From: DATMNI01 sp035570275 | GTDB lineage: Bacteria; Acidobacteriota; Terriglobia; Bryobacterales; Bryobacteraceae | Direction of reading: 5' to 3' | Assembly (NCBI GenBank): GCA_035570275.1 | Contig: DATMNI010000149.1 | Span: 1 to 50,004 of the forward strand | Length of the DNA stretch: 50,004 nucleotides | Shown here: positions 27,268-36,064 of the stretch, piece by piece | How the letters are laid out: each line of letters begins with the position of its first letter | How positions within the stretch are numbered: the first letter of the stretch is position 1 | The notes under the pieces: generated by a model | Seen by the model: the letters and a program-made list of their open reading frames with translations, nothing else | Told to the model about the DNA's origin: nothing | Database searches by the model: none | Program-made: the position numbers and the translations under genes

Positions 27268-30200
27268 TCAAAAGCTGAAACGCGTATTGAGCGTGACGCC
27301 GCGCGTGGCGGAAGCCGCGGTGGGCAGGCCATAGCTGGTCGAGTTCACCGTAGTCCCAATGCTGGTGATGGTCACGTGGTTAAGAACGTTGGTGGCATTG
27401 ATGGAAAACGTCAGCGTCCGGCGGCTCTCCCCGAAACGGAAAGACCGGTTCATGCTGGAGTTCACCGCGATGCGGAACAGGCCGGGGATGGTGTCGCGGC
27501 CCGCATCGCCGAACTGGCCCGCCAGGGGCGTGGTGAACGCCAGGGTGTTGAAGTATCCACCGCCATCCACCCCGATCGGCAGGCCCGTGGCCTGGGCGCG
27601 AAGCGTTCCGCCGGCCGCCAGCCCGCCCGTGTTCGAGAGGTTGCCGGATACGCGCGCCGTCAGCGGATTTCCGGTGGTCACGCTAATGCTGCTCTGCATG
27701 TTCCAACTCTTCAGCAATTGCGTCTTCCATCCTCCGTTGCGCAGCAAACCACGAACGCCCACCGGCGATGAGAGCTGAAACCCGGTGCTGAGGTTATGCC
27801 GCTGATCGAACGTCGAAAGGCCGCGTTCCAGGTAGCGGTTGTCCAGGTACTGCACCACCGTGCCGCCGGTGCCGCTGAAACTCGACGCATCGTCCAGCGA
27901 CTTGGAAAACGTATACAGCGCGTTGGCCGAAACACTGCGCGAGAGCCGGCGCGTCACGCGCACCTGCGCGGCGTGGAACGACGAATCGGCGCCGTCAGTC
28001 TGATACGTGAAGCTGGTGGCGTTCGCAATCTGCAACTGCTGCTGCGGAATCGAACTGGTGGAGCGATTGGGATTTTCCACGATGCCCAGGTGCGTGCCTT
28101 TGGTCCCGATGTACTCGGTGTCGATCACCAGGCCGTGCGGCAGCGTGTGCTGCAGGGTAACGTTCCAGGTCTGCGCATAGGCGATCCGGAAGTTCGGGTC
28201 GATGGCGTAGGTGTTGGTCAGGGTGGTAGGGGAGGCGGCGAATCCGTCCTGCAGCGTCAGCGGCGCCGTGACCGAAGTGCTGAGCGAAGCCGATGTGGCA
28301 AACGGCGGCTGCGCGGCCAACTGGCTGGCGATCTGCGCGTACGAAGAGCCGCTGTAGAAAATGCTGTAGCCGGTGCGCAGCAGCATGTTGCGTTTCTGGA
28401 AAGGCCGCCACGCCAGCCCGAAACGCGGCGAGAAGTCCCTGGGGCTGGGCCGCACGATGCTGCTTGGCAGGCTGCCCGAGTACGGCCCGTTCAGCCCGGC
28501 GGTGACCACGCTCACGGCCGTGAACCCGGGGCTGACATCCAGGTTGGCCAGGTGGCCGCGCAGTTCCGTGTAGGGCGCGAAGTATTCGTACCGCAGCCCC
28601 AGGTTGATGGTCAGGCGCGCGTTCACGCGGAAATCATCCTGCGCATACCAGTTCGCCGACCAGCTTCGAAAGTAGTTGTTCGAGCTGCCGAAGCGCAGCG
28701 AACTGGATTGCGGGAAGCCCAGCAGAAAGTCGGCGAAATCGAAACCCGTGTCCTTCACCGGTTGCCCGGCCGCATCCAGATCGCTGGTAAGCAGGCCGCT
28801 GAAACTGAACGACCCGCGCGCATTCTGGAAATTCTGGCTATTCTGTTGCAGCCGGTTGTAGCCGAAGCCGAACGTCAGGTTGTGCTTCCGCTTCATGACG
28901 TAGGTGAAGGTGTCTGAGAACGTGGCCGACTGGTTGCGGCTCAGGTTCGGGGTGCCGTCGCTCAGGCCGGAGAAGTTGGTGAAAGAGAGGCTGGGCGGCC
29001 CGTAGTTGACCGGGTCCTGCGACGTGCCGGCGATTGCCAATTGGGCCGCGATGTTCTGGCCGAACGCGAAGAACGGCGAGTTCTGGCTGCGGCTGCGGCT
29101 CACTGAGAAGGTGAGGTTGTTGTTGAGGCGCGGCTTGAAGCTGTGGCTCCATCCTGCCGAGAAGCTGAGGCCCGCGCTCACTCCCGTGTCCAGGAAGCCG
29201 AAGAGTTGGTGCGAGTCCGAATCCTGGTGCTGATTCTGGAAATTGAAGTTCAGCCGGTCCTTATTGTTTAGCGGCGCGTTGAAGCGAACGCCGATGTTGT
29301 GGCTGTTGCTCGGGTCGGTGATGACAAACCGGTAGTTCTGCACGATGGAAGCGTAGGTTGGATTCGGAAAGTATTGGATCAGTCCGGCCGATGCCGCGTT
29401 GAAACGTGTTTGGGGGATCACGTTGTTTGGAAATGGCGATGCCGAAAGCGGATCGTAAATCGTGAGGGGGCTGGTGGTCAACGCCTGGGAAAAATCGCCG
29501 CCGCGCTCGGCTGCTGTCGGCACCGAGCCCACCATACTCTTGCCGTTGCGGTTGATGGAGGTGGCAAACGTGACCGTGAACTGGGCGCGCTGCCAATTGA
29601 CGATTTTCGGGATATGCAGCGGCCCGCCGATGGTTCCGTTCAGGGTGTTGTTGGCCGAGTACGGCTTCTGCGCGGTCTGGCCGTTGAGCGAATAGGGCGC
29701 TGCGTTGAAGGCGGAGTTGCGGACGGTCAGGGATAGCGATCCCGAGAGAGGGGGCGGGGTGCGCCGCCGGTTTCCAAAGCTGGCGTACTGGCCGTTGAAC
29801 GGACCCCGTCCGCCGCGCCCGTTGCGTCCGTTCTGTCCGCGCCCGCCTTGTCCCAAACCGCCGCCACCACCACCGCGTCCGCCTCCGCCACCACCGCCAC
29901 CGCCAGGCACGCCGCCGGCGTCGAAGCCGCCACCGGGTCCACCGCGCCCGCCGCCTCCAAAGCCGCTGCCCGCGCCGCCGCGTCCTGCCCCTTGTCCCGC
30001 CGCGCCAACGTCAAAGCCGCCGTTGATGGCACTGGCGCCGAAGCCGCCGAGCCCCAAGCTGTCGTTCGTGAGGGTCGCGCTCATGCCCGGAGGCAGGCCC
30101 ATTCCGGCCTGCAATCCCTGCGCCGCCGATACCGCGCCGCCCTGTCCGCCTGGGCCACCGGGCCCGCCGCGTCCGCCGCCGATGGCCCGCTGGCGTCGCG

Positions 30201-30957
30201 TTTCATCGTCGCTCGATTGTTCCAGGCCGCCGCTGGTGCTGCCTCTGACCGTGATGGCTTCGTCATCGCCAAAGTCCGCGGCCTGCGCTGCCGGGTCCGC
30301 TTGCTGGGCGATCTCGTTAGCGGCTGCCTGCTGCCCTTCCGGCGTGGCCCGTACCGCGGCGCTCTGGAACCCCGGCGGTTGGCTGGAACCACCTTGGCCG
30401 GAACCGCCTTGGCCATTGCCGCCCCGGCCAGGCTCGCGTCCGCCCGGGCCGCGTCCACCCGGTCCGCCAGCCCCGCCGAATCCACCCTGTCCTCCCCGGC
30501 CGCCAAAACCCCGATTGCCCCTGCCACCGCCCGCGCGATTTCCTCCGGGAACCGCGGGCCCGGCAGCCGTCTGCGAAACCGGCGGCGCGGCAGCCTGGGG
30601 TCCACCGCGCTCGCCGAGTTTGGGCATGTTCAACACCCAGTCGCGCGCGACATTTGCATTGGCGCCCACATCGCCGTCCACACCAGCAATGGTGACCTGT
30701 CCAGTGGCCGGGGTGAACTCGAACATTCCGATCTCGATATCCCAAACGCCTGCCGCCAGGTTCATGGTGTAGCGGCCATTCTCATCGGTGAAGGCGGTGA
30801 CTTTGGTTTCGCCGTGACGTGCGGTCACAGTGGCCCCCGGAACCAGTTGGTCCGCAGCGCGCACCACCCCACTGAATTCGGCCGCGGTCAGCATCGCCGG
30901 GCACACGCCGGCAACGGTCGAAAGAATGGTGAGGAGCAGCCATGGGGTGGAGCGCAT
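27268..30957 (-). CDS. TonB-dependent receptor-like protein with long Gly/RGG-rich region
   Basis: 1229 aa. Signal peptide (MRSTPWLLLTILSTVAGVCPAMLTAA), a carboxypeptidase-regulatory-like domain (EFSGVVRAADQLVPGATVTARHGETKV...YTMNLAAGVWDIEIGMFEF), then about 270 residues of low-complexity sequence rich in Gly, Arg, Pro and Asn with many RGG/GGRGG units, then a barrel region (YSANNTLNGTIGGPLHIPKIV ... ATRGVTLNTRFSF, terminal Phe). A conventional plug is not obvious where the Gly-rich segment sits. Outer membrane by inference. It precedes the VWFA gene by 5 bp. I chose the ATG at 30957 because the frame upstream to 31101 is not a signal sequence; no ribosome site is visible. The cargo is unknown. 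Confidence 0.83.
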   Translation of the reverse strand: MRSTPWLLLTILSTVAGVCPAMLTAAEFSGVVRAADQLVPGATVTARHGETKVTAFTDENGRYTMNLAAGVWDIEIGMFEFTPATGQVTIAGVDGDVGANANVARDWVLNMPKLGERGGPQAAAPPVSQTAAGPAVPGGNRAGGGRGNRGFGGRGGQGGFGGAGGPGGRGPGGREPGRGGNGQGGSGQGGSSQPPGFQSAAVRATPEGQQAAANEIAQQADPAAQAADFGDDEAITVRGSTSGGLEQSSDDETRRQRAIGGGRGGPGGPGGQGGAVSAAQGLQAGMGLPPGMSATLTNDSLGLGGFGASAINGGFDVGAAGQGAGRGGAGSGFGGGGRGGPGGGFDAGGVPGGGGGGGGGRGGGGGGLGQGGRGQNGRNGRGGRGPFNGQYASFGNRRRTPPPLSGSLSLTVRNSAFNAAPYSLNGQTAQKPYSANNTLNGTIGGPLHIPKIVNWQRAQFTVTFATSINRNGKSMVGSVPTAAERGGDFSQALTTSPLTIYDPLSASPFPNNVIPQTRFNAASAGLIQYFPNPTYASIVQNYRFVITDPSNSHNIGVRFNAPLNNKDRLNFNFQNQHQDSDSHQLFGFLDTGVSAGLSFSAGWSHSFKPRLNNNLTFSVSRSRSQNSPFFAFGQNIAAQLAIAGTSQDPVNYGPPSLSFTNFSGLSDGTPNLSRNQSATFSDTFTYVMKRKHNLTFGFGYNRLQQNSQNFQNARGSFSFSGLLTSDLDAAGQPVKDTGFDFADFLLGFPQSSSLRFGSSNNYFRSWSANWYAQDDFRVNARLTINLGLRYEYFAPYTELRGHLANLDVSPGFTAVSVVTAGLNGPYSGSLPSSIVRPSPRDFSPRFGLAWRPFQKRNMLLRTGYSIFYSGSSYAQIASQLAAQPPFATSASLSTSVTAPLTLQDGFAASPTTLTNTYAIDPNFRIAYAQTWNVTLQHTLPHGLVIDTEYIGTKGTHLGIVENPNRSTSSIPQQQLQIANATSFTYQTDGADSSFHAAQVRVTRRLSRSVSANALYTFSKSLDDASSFSGTGGTVVQYLDNRYLERGLSTFDQRHNLSTGFQLSSPVGVRGLLRNGGWKTQLLKSWNMQSSISVTTGNPLTARVSGNLSNTGGLAAGGTLRAQATGLPIGVDGGGYFNTLAFTTPLAGQFGDAGRDTIPGLFRIAVNSSMNRSFRFGESRRTLTFSINATNVLNHVTITSIGTTVNSTSYGLPTAASATRGVTLNTRFSF

Positions 30958-31120
30958 GGAGTTGTGTATCAAATCTAATTCCCTTTTGGGAACAATAAGT
31001 TCCAGCGAATCTTGCCAGAACGTGCGATTCGGGCCTTCCGCCGTGATTCGGAACTTCCGCAACCCGAAGGCGCGGTTTTTCTTGACGTTCAGGCTGTCCA
31101 TCGAGGAGAATCAGCCTGTC

Positions 31121-33136
31121 GTGATACTTAGATTACTGCTTTTCGCGTGCCTTCTTGCCCCGCCGGCCGCCGCCGATGAAGGCCTGTGGCCATACAACCA
31201 ATTTCCCACCGCAACTGTGAAGCAGAAGCGCGGCTTCGAAGTTACGGACGCGTTTCTGGACCACCTGCGCCTTTCGTCGGTGAAGATAGGCGGCGGATCC
31301 GGCTCGTTTGTTTCGCCCACCGGCTTGTTGCTCACCAACCGGCAGATTGCGGGCGCCTGCCTGGCTGCCCTGAGTGGGCCGCGGCACGACTATTTTCGCG
31401 ATGGATTCCAGGCGACGGATGCGGCTGCCGAGTTACGTTGTACGGGCCTCGACGCCAGCGTCTTGATGAAGATTGATTACGTGAACGAGCGGGTGAAGGC
31501 CGGCGGCCAATCGCTGACGCAGCGCAACGCCACCATCGCGCGTATCGAAAAGGAATGCGCCGCGAAAACGGCTGGCGCCTGTTCGGTAACTCGCCTCTTT
31601 TCGGGCGGCCGTTACGACCTTTACCAGTACCGACGCTACCGTGACGTGCGCCTGGTCTTCGCGCCGGAATACGGCATCGCCTTCTTCGGCCGCGAGCGCG
31701 ACAGCATCTCATACCTGCGCTACGGCCTCAATATCGCCTTCCTGCGCGCCTACGAAAACGGCAAGCCCGCCGCCACCGCCGACTATTTGAAATGGAGCGC
31801 CGACGGAGTAAAAGAGGGCGACCTGGTCTTTCTGGCCGGCAACCCAGGCCCAACCGGCCGTCTCTCCACGGCTGCGCAGCTCACCTTCCTCCGCGATACC
31901 GAGCTGCCGTTGCGGCTCAGCCGGATGCAGCCGCGGGTGCAGCAGTTGAATGCCTTCGCGGCCGCGTCGGAAGACAATTTGCGCGCCGCCGAATCCACCC
32001 TGAGCGCACTGCTCACCGTCTTCAAGTCCGACGCGGGCAAGCTGATCGGGCTTCGCGACGACCGTTTGGTGGCGCGCAAGACTGCCTTCGAAGGCAAGAT
32101 CCGACGGGCCGTGGAAGGCAACGCCAAACTTGGCGCCGAGGCCGGGAAGGTGTGGGACGAAATCGCCACCGCGTATCGCAAGTGGCGGCCCTACCACAAG
32201 CAATACGAGATTCTCGAAGCCTCGCCAGCGCCCGGATCGCGGCTGTTCCGCATGGCGCGCCAGATTGTCCGCGGTGAAGCCGTCGCTCTGAAAGCTGAAA
32301 ACGATTCGGGCGACCCCATCAGCCAACCGATCGAGATTATGATGCTGGCCCAGTACCTGACCGAGTTGCAAGGCCTGGGCGAAAAGGAACTCCCCATGAA
32401 AACCATCCTGACCGGCGCCACGCCCCAGCAGGCGGCGGAGAAGATGGTGAAGGCGAGCCTGCTGAAAGACGCCTCGGGGCGCGCTCGGCTGGCTGCGGGG
32501 ATGGCTGCGGGGGCGCCCTCTGGTCCGGCCGCGGCACTGCAATCGGGCGACGGCATCATTGCTCTGGCGCAAGCGCTCGACGGCGCGGCGCTGAAGCTGC
32601 GCAAACAACACGAGGACATCATCGGCGCGCTGGAAGTTTCGGCGATGGAAAAGATCGCGCAGTACCGTCTGAAACTCTTCGGCGCGGCCGATTATCCCGA
32701 TGGCACGGCCACGCCGCGTGTGGAGTTCGGCGTGGTCAAAGGCTATACGGACCGCGCCGCCGTGGCCCAACCCTTTGCCTCCACTTTCAGCGGCCTCTAC
32801 TACCGGAAAGACAATGATGGCCCATGGCAGGTTCCGCCGCGATGGCTGGACGCCCGCCAGGTGCTGAACCAGGTAACCCCGCTCGATTTCGTCAGCACGG
32901 CCGATATCGGCGGCGGCGACTACGGCAGCGCCACGGTGAACCAACGCGGTGAACTGGTGGGCGTGACCTTCGACGGCAACCTGGAGAGCCTGCCGGTGAC
33001 CTACCTCTACAGCGACGAGCAGGCGCGCGCGGTGCACGTGGATGTGCGGGGCATCGCGGAAGCGCTGGCCAAGGTGTATAAGGCCGCGGGGCTGCTCAAG
33101 GAACTCGGGGCGGCGGTGGGGCAGGGAGGATCGTAG
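31121..33136 (+). CDS. S46 (DPP7/DPP11-like) peptidase homologue lacking the catalytic triad
   Basis: 671 aa with signal peptide (MILRLLLFACLLAPPAAADEG), close to the S46 family length of about 700. Family landmarks are clear: GLWPYNQFP, GSGSFVSPTGLLLTN, HDYFRDGFQA, DVRLVFAPEYGIAFFG, GVVKGYTDRA, TADIGGGDYGSATVNQRGELVGVTFDGN. The catalytic positions are not: the His motif NHHCG reads NRQIAG (Arg74-Gln75), the Asp in the TGDF motif is Asn204 (GLNIAF), and the Ser of GNSGS is Tyr601 (GDYGS). So hydrolysis is unlikely and a binding or scaffolding role is inferred. I chose GTG 31121 with GAGGAG 10 nt upstream. Divergent from the receptor at 27268-30957. Confidence 0.88.
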   Translation: MILRLLLFACLLAPPAAADEGLWPYNQFPTATVKQKRGFEVTDAFLDHLRLSSVKIGGGSGSFVSPTGLLLTNRQIAGACLAALSGPRHDYFRDGFQATDAAAELRCTGLDASVLMKIDYVNERVKAGGQSLTQRNATIARIEKECAAKTAGACSVTRLFSGGRYDLYQYRRYRDVRLVFAPEYGIAFFGRERDSISYLRYGLNIAFLRAYENGKPAATADYLKWSADGVKEGDLVFLAGNPGPTGRLSTAAQLTFLRDTELPLRLSRMQPRVQQLNAFAAASEDNLRAAESTLSALLTVFKSDAGKLIGLRDDRLVARKTAFEGKIRRAVEGNAKLGAEAGKVWDEIATAYRKWRPYHKQYEILEASPAPGSRLFRMARQIVRGEAVALKAENDSGDPISQPIEIMMLAQYLTELQGLGEKELPMKTILTGATPQQAAEKMVKASLLKDASGRARLAAGMAAGAPSGPAAALQSGDGIIALAQALDGAALKLRKQHEDIIGALEVSAMEKIAQYRLKLFGAADYPDGTATPRVEFGVVKGYTDRAAVAQPFASTFSGLYYRKDNDGPWQVPPRWLDARQVLNQVTPLDFVSTADIGGGDYGSATVNQRGELVGVTFDGNLESLPVTYLYSDEQARAVHVDVRGIAEALAKVYKAAGLLKELGAAVGQGGS

Positions 33137-33191
33137 GGCGGTTGTTTCGAGCGGCGTGAACGCGCTATGGTCGTAGCAGGGAGTCATTGCC

Positions 33192-33512
33192 GTGCCAATT
33201 CTGCCGTACCGATTGGTTGATCATCGCGAGATCACTGCTGCCGTTGAACGCGCGACTCGCGCTCTTACACCGGATGTTGTCCGGATTGGCTACAGCATTG
33301 CCACAGACTGGACCGGCGACCAATCTATCTTTTTCCGAATCATTCTCTCCGATGAGGCTGCAAGCAAGGAAAAGCAATTGGGCGAGATCGCGCAGAGTGT
33401 TGAGAGTGCGATCCTGAGCGAAGTTAACGTGGACGAGCTAGGACTGCAATACTACTTTAATTACCGAAGCCAATCCGAGCAGGCCAGCCTGAACGATCGA
33501 GCGTGGGCATGA
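33192..33512 (+). CDS. Small protein paired with the HEPN-like gene
   Basis: 106 aa from GTG 33192, with CAGGGA upstream. Soluble alpha/beta composition: VVRIGYSIATDWTGDQSIFFRIILSDEAASKEKQLGEIAQSVES, then LQYYFNYRSQSEQASLNDRAWA. I have seen this ending (RSxSEQASLNxxAW) next to HEPN-domain genes. It has no nucleotidyltransferase motif (GS-x10-DxD), so it is not the usual MNT partner. It lies 3 bp before the HEPN-like gene, which points to a functional pair, possibly toxin-antitoxin. Function unproven. Confidence 0.65.
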   Translation: MPILPYRLVDHREITAAVERATRALTPDVVRIGYSIATDWTGDQSIFFRIILSDEAASKEKQLGEIAQSVESAILSEVNVDELGLQYYFNYRSQSEQASLNDRAWA

Positions 33513-33515
33513 CCA

Positions 33516-34007
33516 ATGCCTTTCGCTGAGCACCTGCTTGAGCAGGCGCAACACCTGGCGCGACGCGAAAAGAAGCGGCCTCGCCAAGCGAGTCTGAGAA
33601 GGGCGGTTTCGACTGCCTACTATGCGTTGTTCCATCTACTCGTCTCCGAGGCAACCAGGAATTGGAAAAGAGCAAGTCAGCGCGACGTCCTCGCGCGCGC
33701 CTTTGACCATGGAAAGATGAGGGCCGCGTGCGAGAAGAAACGTAAAGAGCTCGAACACTCCATGAAAACGAGTCTGTCACCTGGCGATCTCACCATAGCC
33801 CGGCAATTGCATAGTCTGGTTGACAGGTTCCCTCAATCGCAGGAGCAGCGGCACAAGGCCGACTATGATAACTCCAAACAATGGACACGCACTGAAGTTC
33901 TCATGGAAATCTCCAAGGTTACCGCCGCCTTCCAAAGCTGGAAAGTCATTCGCAACGAAGACCTCGCCCAGGACTTTCTCATTTATCTTCTGGTAAAAGA
34001 CCGCTAA
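33516..34007 (+). CDS. HEPN-like protein, possible toxin
   Basis: 163 aa, all-helical. MPFAEHLLEQAQHLARREKKRPRQASLRRAVSTAYYALFHLLVSEA is the first helical hairpin typical of HEPN proteins (RRAVSxAYYALFH). A clear Rx4-6H ribonuclease motif, as in toxic HEPN RNases, is not obvious; the HKADYDN segment (about 110) might contribute. It directly follows a 106-aa partner. A role in RNA or DNA defence, or as a toxin, is inference from the fold and from pairing. Confidence 0.7.
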   Translation: MPFAEHLLEQAQHLARREKKRPRQASLRRAVSTAYYALFHLLVSEATRNWKRASQRDVLARAFDHGKMRAACEKKRKELEHSMKTSLSPGDLTIARQLHSLVDRFPQSQEQRHKADYDNSKQWTRTEVLMEISKVTAAFQSWKVIRNEDLAQDFLIYLLVKDR

Positions 34008-34016
34008 TTCCCGCGC

Positions 34017-34589
34017 TCAAGGCGCAGCCTTGGACCCCGCCTCGCCCAGACAAATGAAGACTTCGCGGTAGAACTCCGGGTGGGCCTTCCAGGTTTGGGC
34101 GGTCACCAGGCGGCCGTCGCGAACGGCGGGCTTGAAGCTGTACTTGCCCCCGCCGCGCTCCACTTCCAGGATGACGTGTTCGTGGCCGGTGACTGTGCGG
34201 CCCTGCGTGAGTCCCGCGGCGGCAACCACCTGGATGCCGTGGCCGATGGCGAAAATGCACTTATCCAGGGTGGCGAATTCCCGGACCAGGTCGAGCAGGC
34301 TGGCGTCGTTGCGCAGGTACTCCGGCGCGCGGCCGCCCAGAATTAAGACGGCTGCGAACTCGCGGGCCGCCACAGCCGTGATGGCCACGTCAGCTTCCAC
34401 GCTGTGGCCCGGCCGCTCGACATAGGTTTGCCAGCCGGGTTCGGAGTCGTGCAAAACCATGTGGAGGCGGCGGCGCGACGGGGCGGCAATCACCGGCGCC
34501 CAGCGCGCTTCCAGGAAGCGTTGGCAGGCGTAAAGAGCCTCGTAGCTATCGCCCCCATCTCCCGTGACAATCAGAATCTTCCCGCTCAT
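34017..34589 (-). CDS. DJ-1/PfpI-family protein without the nucleophilic Cys
   Basis: 190 aa. The DJ-1/PfpI glutamine-amidotransferase-like fold is recognisable: KILIVTGDGGDSYEALY (acidic residue Glu17), VLILGGRAPEYLRND, KCIFAIGHGIQVVAAAGLTQGRTVTGHE. The nucleophile elbow normally reads A(I/L)CHG; here it is AIGHG, so Gly116 replaces Cys while His117 remains. A Cys at 111 is outside the elbow. It is probably not a classical glyoxalase, deglycase or protease; the biochemical role is unclear. Start ATG 34589. Convergent with the HEPN-like gene (9 bp between stops). Confidence 0.82.
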   Translation of the reverse strand: MSGKILIVTGDGGDSYEALYACQRFLEARWAPVIAAPSRRRLHMVLHDSEPGWQTYVERPGHSVEADVAITAVAAREFAAVLILGGRAPEYLRNDASLLDLVREFATLDKCIFAIGHGIQVVAAAGLTQGRTVTGHEHVILEVERGGGKYSFKPAVRDGRLVTAQTWKAHPEFYREVFICLGEAGSKAAP

Positions 34590-34747
34590 GGCAGAACCTG
34601 CTTCATGGTCAGGATAGCGCACGGTGGGAAACACGGCGGGGAATACGCTGGGAACAAGGGGCAGCCGCGGCGTTCCCGGTACGGATGGACGACGTCCGCA
34701 AAATAGCGCATGGACTTCCGAGAACGCCTGCCTACAATGGAAAGGTT

Positions 34748-35929
34748 ATGCTGTCGCTCGGCATGGACGTGGTGATCATAGGGGCTGGCGCCGCCGGTCT
34801 GATGTGCGCCATCGAGGCCGGAAAGCGTGGGCGGCGTGTGGTCGTGCTGGAGCACAACGCGCAGATCGGCAGGAAGATCCTGATCTCGGGTGGAGGGCGT
34901 TGCAATTTTACGAACCTGTATGCGCGGCCCGAAAATTTCGTCTCGGCCAATCCGCACTTCGCCAAGTCGGCGCTGGCGCGCTACGGGCCTCAGGAGTTTT
35001 TGCGCCTGGTGGAGCGGCACGGCATACCGTACCACGAAAAGACTCTGGGACAGTTGTTTTGCGACCGGTCGGCGCGCGATGTTACCGGCATGCTGGAAGC
35101 CGAATGCCAAAAGGCCGGAGTTCGGATCGAGACCGGGTGCCCGGTGACGGCCGTGAAACAGGACGGCGGATTTGTGGCCGAGACGGACCGCGGCTCTTTC
35201 CGCGCCCCGGGGCTGGTGATCGCCACCGGCGGCCTTTCGCTGCCCAAGATCGGCGCCACGCCGTTCGGCTATACCATGGCGCGGCAGTTCGGACTAAAGA
35301 TCGTGGAATGCCGGCCGGCGCTGGTGCCGCTGGTCTATTCGCGAGAGGACCAGGCGAAGTACGAAGACCTTTCTGGCGTCTCGGCGGAGGTAGTGGCGGC
35401 GGCCGGCAGCCACAAGTTTCGCGAGAAAATGCTGTTCACGCACCGCGGTCTGAGCGGTCCGGCGATTCTGCAGGCGTCCACTTACTGGAAACCGGGGGAG
35501 TTGATGGACATCGATCTGCTGCCGGGGATGGATCTGATCGGGCTGCTGCGCGAGTGCCGGTCCGCGGGCAACCGATCCGAGGCGCGGACGATTATCGGGC
35601 GGTTGCTGCCGAAACGGCTGGCGGACCGGTGGTTTGAGATCCACGCACAATCCAAGCCGCTGGTGGTGTTGGGCGACCGCGAAATCGAAGCTATCTCGGG
35701 CGGCCTGCATCGCTGGCGGGTGAAACCCGCCGGTACCGAGGGCTACGAAAAGGCGGAAGTCACGGCAGGTGGCGTGGATACCGACGAGTTGTCGTCGAAG
35801 ACCATGGAAGCCAAGAGGGTGCCGGGCCTGTACATGATCGGCGAGGTGGTGGATGTAACCGGCCACCTGGGCGGCTTCAATTTCCAGTGGGCCTGGGCGT
35901 CGGGGTATGTTGCGGGACAGAGCGTCTAA
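34748..35929 (+). CDS. HI0933/BaiN-type NAD(P)/FAD-dependent flavoprotein
   Basis: 393 aa. N-terminal FAD Rossmann motif DVVIIGAGAAGLMCAIEAGKRG, the family motif GRKILISGGGRCNFTN, second motif LVIATGGLSLPKIGATPFGY, and the C-terminal signature EAKRVPGLYMIGEVVDVTGHLGGFNFQWAWASGYVAG. These place it in the HI0933 family (formerly annotated as aminoacetone oxidase; related to BaiN). The substrate is unknown. I chose the ATG at 34748 (GGAAAGG just upstream) over 34685. A dispersed 50-bp repeat begins 6 bp after the stop. Confidence 0.9.
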   Translation: MLSLGMDVVIIGAGAAGLMCAIEAGKRGRRVVVLEHNAQIGRKILISGGGRCNFTNLYARPENFVSANPHFAKSALARYGPQEFLRLVERHGIPYHEKTLGQLFCDRSARDVTGMLEAECQKAGVRIETGCPVTAVKQDGGFVAETDRGSFRAPGLVIATGGLSLPKIGATPFGYTMARQFGLKIVECRPALVPLVYSREDQAKYEDLSGVSAEVVAAAGSHKFREKMLFTHRGLSGPAILQASTYWKPGELMDIDLLPGMDLIGLLRECRSAGNRSEARTIIGRLLPKRLADRWFEIHAQSKPLVVLGDREIEAISGGLHRWRVKPAGTEGYEKAEVTAGGVDTDELSSKTMEAKRVPGLYMIGEVVDVTGHLGGFNFQWAWASGYVAGQSV

Positions 35930-35934
35930 GTCGC

Positions 35935-35984
35935 GGCTCTGGTCGGAGCCGCGCGCGTGAGCAAGCGGTTTCCCGATACGTTGG
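35935..35984 (+). repeat. Dispersed 50-bp repeat, copy 1
   Basis: Matches the reverse complement of 45763-45812 at 47 of 50 positions, with a weaker match continuing about 15 bp to the right. It begins with GGCTC...GAGCC, which can form a short hairpin next to the flavoprotein stop. A non-coding dispersed element of unknown nature. The rest of 35985-36064 shows nothing. Confidence 0.8.
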
Positions 35985-36064
35985 CGAGCTTCTGAAACGG
36001 TGTCCTAAACTAGCGGGCGGCCGCGTCTTATCTCCGTGCCCGCTCCGCGGTATATCACCCTAGC

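Noticed and set aside
29705..30772. Proline-rich plus-strand frame
   Set aside because: It is the antisense reading of the Gly/RGG-rich tract of the receptor.
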